DNA from: a bacterium
GTDB lineage: Bacteria; UBP15; UBA6099; DSWB01
Length of the DNA: 16,929 nucleotides
Assembly: GCA_020061125.1 (NCBI GenBank)
Contig: JAGUYV010000391.1
Coordinates: 1-16,929 of the forward strand
Reading direction: 5' to 3'
The notes under the pieces were generated by a model. That model did no database searches and was not told where the DNA came from. It worked only from the letters and a program-made list of their open reading frames with translations. Shown here one piece after another: positions 1-6,354 of the stretch (the first letter of the stretch is position 1; each line of letters begins with the position of its first letter). Position numbers and translations under genes: made by a program.

Positions 1-204
1 CTGGGCTGCGATTTCGGCAATCACGCGCTCCTGGTTCCAGCCCAGGGAGAAGGCGTCCATGACGCGGACCTCGGCGCGGCCCGCCATGGCATGGCGGATG
101 TATGCGGCCAGGTATGCGATGCCGAGAGGCGGCACGGGCGGCGATTGGTTGAACCGCCCGGGAACCTGCACATAAGGGGGTTGTACGAGAAGGACTTTGA
201 GCAT
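1..204 (-). CDS. B12-binding domain protein, probable radical SAM enzyme (N-terminus only)
   Basis: This gene starts at the ATG complementary to 202-204 and runs off the left edge, leaving 68 codons. The protein begins MLKVLLVQPPY, then has a proline-rich stretch followed by PPLGIAYLAAYI, and then a beta-strand ending in VMDAF. This order (hydrophobic strand, PP.Y loop, PPLG.AYLA helix, strand with D) is the usual start of the cobalamin-binding Rossmann domain found ahead of many radical SAM proteins such as B12-dependent methylases and cyclases. The CxxxCxxC cluster motif would lie outside the window, so the radical SAM part is inferred from family habit. The start codon lies 18 bp after the stop of the SPOR-like gene on the same strand, so the two may be cotranscribed. 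No clear Shine-Dalgarno site is seen. Confidence 0.7.
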   Translation of the reverse strand, partial: MLKVLLVQPPYVQVPGRFNQSPPVPPLGIAYLAAYIRHAMAGRAEVRVMDAFSLGWNQERVIAEIAAQ

Positions 205-222
205 GGGTTTGCGGCCCGGCGA

Positions 223-1185
223 CTATTCTCCGATGGGCGATGTGGGATACACCGAAGGCCCGCCTGATTGCGGCGGGGATATGGTGCGCCCCCGGCTCGG
301 CCCCTGGAGCTTGAGCAGGTCCGTGTCCGCGGGTTTGGACATGGTGACGCCCGAGTCCGGGATTGCCTGGGCCAGTTCGTCGGCCTGCGCGTAGACCAGG
401 AATTTCTGTCCGTCCGCAGTTTCGTATGGCTGCACCAGGGTGTCGTATCCGTAACCGCGCAATTCACGGGCCAGTTCGTCGGCCTGCTCGCGTGTGTCGT
501 GCATGCCCACGAGCACGCCCGCGCCGGTTTGCGTGGTGTCTTCTTCGCCCTCGAACACTACATCGCGTCCCTTGCCGCGCAGGGCCCAGGCCACATCGCG
601 CAGGCGCAGCGCCGAGGCGGACACCTCGGGCGCCACCGGCGCCGTGCTCTCGAACTCGAACATCTTGCGGCTGGTTATGAACCCCGAGCCGGGTCCGGTG
701 CCGCCGGTCCAGGCGCGCGCCTGATCCGCGGGCGGAACGGAGTTGACCACAATGTCTTCGAGCAGACTGATCTGGTCCACGGCCGGACCCGCCTGGCCGG
801 GAAAAATGCGGGCCATTTTGTCGGGGTGAACGAGCGCGCCGCGCGTGGTCTGCCCCGCGGGGTTGTCCTGGCCCACAACAAAGAAATCGAAGTTGTGCCC
901 GCGGAGCACGAACACCAGTTCCAGGGCCTGGTCAATGTTGCTGAACACGCCCATTTCCAGATAATGGAATTCCGCGCCGTTTGATTGTTCGGTCCGGATA
1001 ACCGGGTGGAAGCCGCGCTCTCCGAGGCGTTCGGCAAAAGCCACGGCCTCGTTGCGGCCCACATAGGCCGCGGAGCGGACGGTGAAGGATCCGGGCGGCG
1101 CCGCGGCTGCGCGCGCCGCAAACACAAGCGCCGCCAGCAGAATCATTGTTGCAGCTTTCGCGTTTTGATTGCGGTTCCGGTTCAT
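223..1185 (-). CDS. Secreted protein with two SPOR-like repeats
   Basis: This 320-residue protein has a basic N-region and hydrophobic core (MILLAALVFAARAAAA), giving a Sec signal peptide with likely cleavage near residue 29. Two segments, about residues 34-106 and 221-270, have the beta-alpha-beta pattern of SPOR-type domains. Each has a strand, then a helix (EAVAFAERLGERGF; EQADELARELRGYGYDT), then a strand pair ending in F.YLEMGVF or FLVYAQ. SPOR domains usually bind denuded peptidoglycan glycans, so an envelope role is inferred. The second half and the proline/serine-rich tail (residues 295-320) are not recognised. The ATG at 1183-1185 is the first in frame, but an internal ATG at residue 14 is also possible because neither has a clear ribosome site. 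It is divergent from ftsH. Confidence 0.65.
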   Translation of the reverse strand: MNRNRNQNAKAATMILLAALVFAARAAAAPPGSFTVRSAAYVGRNEAVAFAERLGERGFHPVIRTEQSNGAEFHYLEMGVFSNIDQALELVFVLRGHNFDFFVVGQDNPAGQTTRGALVHPDKMARIFPGQAGPAVDQISLLEDIVVNSVPPADQARAWTGGTGPGSGFITSRKMFEFESTAPVAPEVSASALRLRDVAWALRGKGRDVVFEGEEDTTQTGAGVLVGMHDTREQADELARELRGYGYDTLVQPYETADGQKFLVYAQADELAQAIPDSGVTMSKPADTDLLKLQGPSRGRTISPPQSGGPSVYPTSPIGE

Positions 1186-1323
1186 GCGCTACTTATTCTA
1201 ACCACTGGCGCACGGAAATAGAAGAGGCCTCGTGTTTGGGAGCCTGCGCCGGGTTGCGCGCAAGGAACAACGCGCGCCGTGTGCTGTTATTTTATTTGAA
1301 GGCGCGCCGCGCGCGCACCTGTT

Positions 1324-1352
1324 TTGATTTTATGAGTGTTATATTGTATAAA
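1324..1352 (+). promoter_or_regulatory. Putative sigma70 promoter of ftsH
   Basis: A TTGATT box at 1324-1329 is followed by a 17-bp spacer and TATAAA at 1347-1352, in a locally AT-rich patch within GC-rich DNA. The predicted start is near 1359, leaving about 45 nt of leader. The leader can form a GGGCC/GGCCC stem (1366-1370 with 1382-1386) just before the GGAG ribosome site at 1393-1396. Confidence 0.6.
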
Positions 1353-1404
1353 ATAATGAACAGGCGGGCCGGTAAAGGCCTGGCCCAGGCATGGAGAAAT
1401 AATT

Positions 1405-3999
1405 ATGGGCAACAAGAACACACAGAATAATCTGTCGCGATATTCTTTTCTGATCATCATCATCATTTCCGTGCTGGTGCTGTCCTATGTGGTGAAAAAC
1501 CCCATGAGTACGGAAGACAAGAAGATATCGTACAGCAAATTCATGGAGTACACGGAGAACGAAGGCCAGATCGTCGAAGTCAAGTACATGGACACCCAGG
1601 CCAAAATCCAGGGCAAGCTCAAGGGCGGCAAGGAATTCACGGTCAGCGTGCCCAAGGAAAGCAAGTCCGTGGACGATGTGCTGGCGAAATTAAGCAAGCA
1701 GGGCGTGGATGTGTCCATCGAGCCGCCGGGATTCAAGGAGAATTTCGGATCCCTGCTGTACATGATACTGATTCCGGCCCTGTTCTTTCTGGCGCTGTGG
1801 TTCCTTATCATGCGCCAGGCCAGCGTGGGCGGCAGCCAGGCCATGAATTTTGGGCGCAGCCGCGCCAAGCGTATTATGGAGAACCAGGTGCGCGTGACCT
1901 TCAAGGATGTCGCGGGCGTGGACGAAGCCAAGGAGGAGCTGGAGGAGGTCATCGAGTTTCTGCGGGATCCCAAGCGGTTCCAGGAACTCGGGGCCAAGAT
2001 ACCCAAGGGCATGCTCATGGTGGGACCTCCGGGTTCGGGCAAAACCCTGCTGGCGCGCGCCGTGGCCGGCGAAGCCAAAGTGCCGTTCTTCCACATGAGC
2101 GGCTCCGACTTTGTGGAAATGTTCGTGGGCGTGGGCGCGTCGCGCGTGCGCGACCTGTTCGATCAGGCCAAGAAAAACGCGCCCTGCCTGGTGTTCGTGG
2201 ATGAAATTGACGCTGTGGGCCGTCAGCGCGGCGCGGGCCTGGGCGGCGGGCACGACGAGCGTGAGCAGACCCTCAACCAGCTCCTGGTGGAAATGGACGG
2301 ATTCGACCCCAATGTGGGCGTAATCGTGATCGCCGCCACCAACAGGCCGGATGTGCTCGACCCGGCGCTGCTTCGCCCGGGCCGTTTCGACCGCCGCATC
2401 GTGGTGGACCGCCCGGATGTGAACGGCCGCCGCGCCATCCTCGAAGTGCATGCGCGGGACAAGAAACTCGCGCCGGATGTGGATCTGGAAATCGTGGCGC
2501 GCCGCACTCCCGGATTCACGGGCGCGGATCTCGAAAATGTAATGAACGAAGGTGCGCTCCTGGCCGCGCGCCGCAACCAGAAAAGCGTGACCCAGGATGT
2601 GATCGAGGAAGCCATCGAGCGCAACATCGCCGGGCCGGAGCGCAAGAGCCGGCTCATGTCCGAAAAGGCCAGAAAAATCACCGCCTACCACGAGGCCGGA
2701 CACGCGCTCGTCGCGCGCCTGCTGCCGGACACGGACCCGGTGCATAAAATCTCCATCCTGCCGCGCGGCATGGCCCTCGGGTACACCCTCCAGGTGCCCC
2801 TGGAAGACAAATACATGACCACCAAGACCGAGCTTCTCGACAACATAAGCGTGCTGCTGGGCGGGCGCGTTGCAGAAGAACTGGTGTTCGGCCGGGACCA
2901 CATCACCACCGGCGCGGCCAACGATTTGGAAAAGGTCAAAAAAATCGCGCGCAAGATGGTGTGCGAATTCGGCATGAGCGAAAATCTCGGGCCGGTGACT
3001 TTCGGAGACAAAGAGGAAAATGTGTTCCTGGGCCGCGCTCTGGCCGAGGGGCGCGATTACAGCGAAGACATCGCTTTCCAGATTGACCAGGAAATTCGCA
3101 AGATCGTGGACCGCTGTTACAAGAAAACAGAGAAACTGCTCAAGGACAACTACGACCGGCTCAACCTGGTCACGGATAAACTGCTCGAGAAGGAATGCCT
3201 GGACGGCGTGCTGCTCGAAGCCCTGCTCGACGGCAAGGATATGCCGCAGGACGAGATTGACCGCATTGAAGCCGAGCGCAAAGTCGAGCGCGAGCATCAA
3301 CGCCTGCGCGAGATTGAAGAGGACCGCGTGCGCCGCGAGGGCGGCAAGGATGGGGATGCGGAAGGCGGCGCGGATGAGCAGGAAAGCGCCGCGCAGACTC
3401 CAGACGCAGAGTCCGCCGCGGGCGAGCCGGAACTGAAAATCGCCGCAGCCTCCGAAGACTCCACGGACGCAGCCATCCCGGATTTCGTGCGCGGCTTACA
3501 GAACATGGACGGACTCATGGCGCGGTTCCAGAGCATGCTTCTGGACACCTTCAACCGGGAATACCGCCCCAGGCTGTCCGATGCCGAATGCGGGGGCGCG
3601 TTCCGCCAGGCGGACGAGCAATTCTTCAGGGAACAGAACTACAAGAGCGCTGTGGAATCGCTGCAGGCCAGCATCCGCGAGTGCCGGGATCGCGGGCTGA
3701 TGCCGGGCCTGCGCATCCTTTTGGGCCTGGCCTATTTCCGGCAGGGCAACATCGAGCGACTGGCCGATGAACTCATGGCCGCGCTCATGGCCGCGCCGTC
3801 CGGGCTTGAGAAGAATGTCGAGCGCCTCCTGGTGAGCGCCATCAGCTATTTCCGCATTTTGAACGAAGAAATGAAGAAGAACAACCTGACAATGGGGCGG
3901 CTGCCGGAGGAACCCGACGCGGTCCGCACGGTCGAGTCGCGCTACCGCGAGTGGGAAAAGCGCACCGGCTACCACATCAGCGTGGACACCTCATCCTGA
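1405..3999 (+). CDS. ftsH: ATP-dependent zinc metalloprotease FtsH with C-terminal helical extension
   Basis: This 864-residue membrane AAA+ protease degrades misfolded membrane proteins and regulatory proteins. Two membrane segments (about 14-30 and 117-136) flank the short periplasmic domain. Walker A is GPPGSGKT at 207-214, the pore loop FVG is at 240-242, Walker B LVFVDEID is at 262-269, and the second region of homology is at 313-330 with arginines 324 and 327. The zinc site is HEAGH at 429-433, with a third ligand, D507, in GAANDLE. The ribosome site GGAG is 8 nt before the ATG. The canonical protein ends near residue 645, within the usual 610-650 range. An acidic, low-complexity linker (about 645-690) then leads to about 170 extra residues with two TPR-like helical hairpins (about 731-760 and 766-798). 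All catalytic residues are intact, so the core call is firm. The role of the tail is unknown. Confidence 0.97.
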   Translation: MGNKNTQNNLSRYSFLIIIIISVLVLSYVVKNPMSTEDKKISYSKFMEYTENEGQIVEVKYMDTQAKIQGKLKGGKEFTVSVPKESKSVDDVLAKLSKQGVDVSIEPPGFKENFGSLLYMILIPALFFLALWFLIMRQASVGGSQAMNFGRSRAKRIMENQVRVTFKDVAGVDEAKEELEEVIEFLRDPKRFQELGAKIPKGMLMVGPPGSGKTLLARAVAGEAKVPFFHMSGSDFVEMFVGVGASRVRDLFDQAKKNAPCLVFVDEIDAVGRQRGAGLGGGHDEREQTLNQLLVEMDGFDPNVGVIVIAATNRPDVLDPALLRPGRFDRRIVVDRPDVNGRRAILEVHARDKKLAPDVDLEIVARRTPGFTGADLENVMNEGALLAARRNQKSVTQDVIEEAIERNIAGPERKSRLMSEKARKITAYHEAGHALVARLLPDTDPVHKISILPRGMALGYTLQVPLEDKYMTTKTELLDNISVLLGGRVAEELVFGRDHITTGAANDLEKVKKIARKMVCEFGMSENLGPVTFGDKEENVFLGRALAEGRDYSEDIAFQIDQEIRKIVDRCYKKTEKLLKDNYDRLNLVTDKLLEKECLDGVLLEALLDGKDMPQDEIDRIEAERKVEREHQRLREIEEDRVRREGGKDGDAEGGADEQESAAQTPDAESAAGEPELKIAAASEDSTDAAIPDFVRGLQNMDGLMARFQSMLLDTFNREYRPRLSDAECGGAFRQADEQFFREQNYKSAVESLQASIRECRDRGLMPGLRILLGLAYFRQGNIERLADELMAALMAAPSGLEKNVERLLVSAISYFRILNEEMKKNNLTMGRLPEEPDAVRTVESRYREWEKRTGYHISVDTSS

Positions 4000-4011
4000 C
4001 AGGAGCACAAC

Positions 4012-4533
4012 ATGGCCAACAAAGCATTGCTCGTTATTGATATGCTCAACGATTTCGTGGCGCCGGACGGCGCGCTCTATGTGGGCGACACCGTCAAGAA
4101 GATCATCCCCGAAATCCAGAAGAAGATCGCCGCAGCAAGGGAGCAGGGCATTCCCGTGATATACATCTGCGACAGCCATGACCCGGACGATCCCGAGTTC
4201 AAGATGTTCCCGCCGCACAGCGTCAAGGGAACCAAAGGCGCCGAGGTTCACAAGGACCTGCGCCCGGCCGCAGGCGACCCCATCATCGCCAAGCAGCGGT
4301 ACAGCGGGTTCTACAACACGGCCCTGGACGACACGCTCAAGGAACTCGGCATTGACGCCCTGGAACTGTGCGGGGTCTGCACCCATATCTGTGTGCTGTA
4401 CACCGCGGCGGACGCGCGCAACAGGCTCTATGCCGTGACCGTGGACCGGCGCTGCGTGGATTCCTTCGAGCGCGCCGCGCACGAATTCGCCCTCAAGGAA
4501 ATGGACCGCACCCTGGGCGTGAAAATCGTTTGA
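4012..4533 (+). CDS. pncA: Nicotinamidase (isochorismatase-like cysteine hydrolase)
   Basis: This 173-residue enzyme is predicted to hydrolyse nicotinamide to nicotinate plus ammonia in NAD salvage. The catalytic triad is visible as D10 (ALLVIDMLNDF), K94 (IIAKQRYSGF) and C127 (GVCTHICVLYTA, with the cis-peptide at V122-C123). Probable metal ligands are D54, H56 and H69 (DSHD... and MFPPH). The FPPH..KGT.G motif and the GVCTHICVL.TA block closely match Bacillus-type PncA as I remember it, which favours nicotinamidase over a generic isochorismatase relative. The length is normal. The gene starts 12 bp after ftsH with a GGAG ribosome site at 4002-4005, so cotranslation within the ftsH unit is likely. 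Confidence 0.85.
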   Translation: MANKALLVIDMLNDFVAPDGALYVGDTVKKIIPEIQKKIAAAREQGIPVIYICDSHDPDDPEFKMFPPHSVKGTKGAEVHKDLRPAAGDPIIAKQRYSGFYNTALDDTLKELGIDALELCGVCTHICVLYTAADARNRLYAVTVDRRCVDSFERAAHEFALKEMDRTLGVKIV

Positions 4534-4543
4534 GGAGACCCTC

Positions 4544-5098
4544 ATGGCCGAAGTCAAAATCGGATACATAGACATTCTGGGCGATCCGCGCGCCGGATAC
4601 ATCGGCGGCGTTTTGATCACGGACCGCGTGGGCGTGCCCATCGAGTTCAGGCACACCGAACTGGTCAATCCCGGCCGCGTCCAGAAAGTGCTTTACGGAA
4701 AATCCCTCGAGCGGTTCCTCAAGTGCGAGAGCCTGGCCAAGTGTCTGCTCACGGATTTGGACAACAAGCCGGACCTTCTGGTGGTGCCCGACGCCGAATA
4801 CTATCAGCTCACGCGCACCTTCAATTTCCCGTTCGTGCAGTTGGGCAAAGCCGCCAAGGAACCCCTGCAAAAGCACGGCGAGGTCGTGGATGTGAGCGAG
4901 AGCGAGGCGCTGCTGCAAATCGCGTCCATCCGCGAGCCGTTGCGCATCAAGGTGGACCGCAAGAACGCGCCGGCCATGGCAGGCTTGAAAACTCTGATCG
5001 CGGACCTGGGCCGCACCATGGACCTGCTCGAACCCGCGGCCCGCGTGCAGGCGGCGCTCAAGGAAATCCTCACGGACCTGGTGCGCGAAAGCAAATGA
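4544..5098 (+). CDS. Unrecognised soluble protein in the ftsH unit
   Basis: I do not recognise this 184-residue protein. It has no signal peptide or membrane segment and looks like an alpha/beta fold. It opens with KIGYIDILGDPRAGYIGGVL, followed by a conserved-looking ELVNPGRVQKVLYGKSLER helix, two cysteines (C61, C67), and a strand-loop DLLVVPDAEYY. The C-terminal 45 residues are predicted to be a helical hairpin. The ribosome site GAGGAG overlaps the pncA stop codon, which fixes the start at 4544 and shows tight coupling. Its own stop overlaps the next start by 4 bp (ATGA). The conserved style and operon position argue it is real and may work with the following gene. Confidence 0.85.
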   Translation: MAEVKIGYIDILGDPRAGYIGGVLITDRVGVPIEFRHTELVNPGRVQKVLYGKSLERFLKCESLAKCLLTDLDNKPDLLVVPDAEYYQLTRTFNFPFVQLGKAAKEPLQKHGEVVDVSESEALLQIASIREPLRIKVDRKNAPAMAGLKTLIADLGRTMDLLEPAARVQAALKEILTDLVRESK

Positions 5099-5784
5099 CC
5101 CTGGACATCCGCACCAAACGCCTTGATATGTCACTGCCCGATCTCACCACGGGCGTGGATTTGCGCGAGAACATTTCCGAACTCACAACCGGAATCCCGT
5201 TGTCCGCTGAAGCCGCGTCCTGCACCTCGATGCGCACGGACCTGTCGCAGCCTACGGCCACGCGGCCCGTGCCCCTGGGCGCGGGCCAGGCCGCAACCGC
5301 GGGCGTGGCGCTCATTGATGAAGAACAGGCGCGCGTGGCCACGCACGGCATGTCGTTTTACAAAACCGCGCCCCGGGCCGCCACCAGAAAAATTCCGCTC
5401 GAACGGCCCGCGCAGCCCCGCTGCCGCGCCCTGCGCATGTTCACTTCGGATGTGGCCACTTTCAAAACCGCGCACATGGACGAGAGGCCGCAGACCCGCG
5501 ACATGATAAATCTCAAGTATCTGGATTACCCGCGCATTTCCGAATACATCACAAAGCTCGCGGACGCGCACGGGCAATCCTACACCGGCATCAAGCTCAT
5601 CGGCATCTATGAGCCGGTGCCCTTGCACCGGGCCTTCAATCTCAAGCTCGACGCCATCTCCGGCCGCCTGTCGTTCCTCGTGCGGCCAGAAGATCCCAAG
5701 CAAAAAAAACAATTCGCCCGCGTGGTGTATGCGCGCGTGCGCATGACCGGCGACATCATCCAGTCGGTCTACCCGGTGACCTGA
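5095..5784 (+). CDS. Unrecognised protein with repeated short N-terminal motif
   Basis: This 229-residue protein starts at the ATG in an ATGA overlap with the previous gene. The open frame continues upstream, but only by overlapping that gene, so the coupled ATG is preferred. The first ~130 residues look disordered and contain recurring short motifs with the pattern [TA]T[GR]xxL: TTGVDL, TTGIPL, ATRPVPL and ATRKIPL. The last ~95 residues look folded, with a helix (RISEYITKLADAHG) and strands (GIKLIGIYEPV, RVVYARVRM). I cannot assign a family. The layout, with an unstructured tail carrying repeated short linear motifs and a small folded domain, resembles an adaptor or scaffold. That is inference. 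Confidence 0.8.
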   Translation: MTLDIRTKRLDMSLPDLTTGVDLRENISELTTGIPLSAEAASCTSMRTDLSQPTATRPVPLGAGQAATAGVALIDEEQARVATHGMSFYKTAPRAATRKIPLERPAQPRCRALRMFTSDVATFKTAHMDERPQTRDMINLKYLDYPRISEYITKLADAHGQSYTGIKLIGIYEPVPLHRAFNLKLDAISGRLSFLVRPEDPKQKKQFARVVYARVRMTGDIIQSVYPVT

Positions 5785-5787
5785 CCC

Positions 5788-6276
5788 ATGGGCCTTCAAA
5801 CGCTGGTTGTGGTTCTGCTCATCACCAACATCGCCCTGTTCATCTTTCTGTGGCGCAGCGTGAGCCGTCCACAGAACGGCCGCGACGCCGGCCCGGGCGA
5901 GCTGGTTCACGACAACGCGCTCATGCAGCGCGAACTCCAGGAATTCTCGGACGAGCTTCTGGCGAAAATTGACTCGCGCATTTCCGGGCTGCAGAAGCTG
6001 ATCAAGGAAGCCGACGACCGCATCAGCACTCTCGACGCCATGGAGTTGCCGAAACGCGCGCGCGAACAGGCGCAGCGCCAGGCGGCAGAGACACGCCAGC
6101 AGAACGGCGCGCCCAACAACCGGGCCAGCGCGGGCGGCGGACAGAACCAGCGCCGCACCGCCATTTTGAGCCTCGCCCGAAAGGGCCTGTCCAGCGAACA
6201 GATCGCGCAGGAAGTCGGCATGGGCCGCGGCGAAGTGGAATTCATCATCAATGTCGAAAAACAGAGAAACAGTTGA
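5788..6276 (+). CDS. Membrane-anchored coiled-coil protein with C-terminal HTH
   Basis: This 162-residue protein has one N-terminal membrane helix (about residues 4-22), then a helical, probably coiled-coil segment (about 43-85), a Q/G/N-rich linker, and a C-terminal helix-turn-helix (about 124-157: LARKGLSSEQIAQEVGMGRGE). The layout and the GEVEFIINV ending recall small membrane-bound proteins such as the DUF6115/SwrB-like and DUF2802 groups as I remember them, some of which sit near motility genes. No motility gene is seen here. It starts 3 bp after the preceding stop and has no strong ribosome site, so it probably relies on translational coupling. Its function is unknown. A DNA-binding role for the HTH is possible but unproven. 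Confidence 0.8.
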   Translation: MGLQTLVVVLLITNIALFIFLWRSVSRPQNGRDAGPGELVHDNALMQRELQEFSDELLAKIDSRISGLQKLIKEADDRISTLDAMELPKRAREQAQRQAAETRQQNGAPNNRASAGGGQNQRRTAILSLARKGLSSEQIAQEVGMGRGEVEFIINVEKQRNS

Positions 6277-6354
6277 TTCCCGCACACACTGCATTCCAAG
6301 ACAACCGCGTATGACACTCCATGATCGCAGATTAACGAAGAGGGGACACAGCAC

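Noticed and set aside
1690-3300. Long minus-strand ORF opposite ftsH
   Set aside because: It is His/Ala/Val-rich antisense sequence of a well-supported gene with all FtsH motifs, a common artefact of GC-rich codon bias.
4723-5094. Upstream extension of the gene starting at 5095
   Set aside because: The open frame overlaps the whole second half of the preceding gene and is Arg/Gly/Ala-rich shadow sequence. The ATGA overlap gives a natural start.
6309-6314. E. coli-type NikR half-site GTATGA upstream of the nucleotidyltransferase
   Set aside because: No TCATAC partner lies 16 bp downstream, so it is most likely chance.
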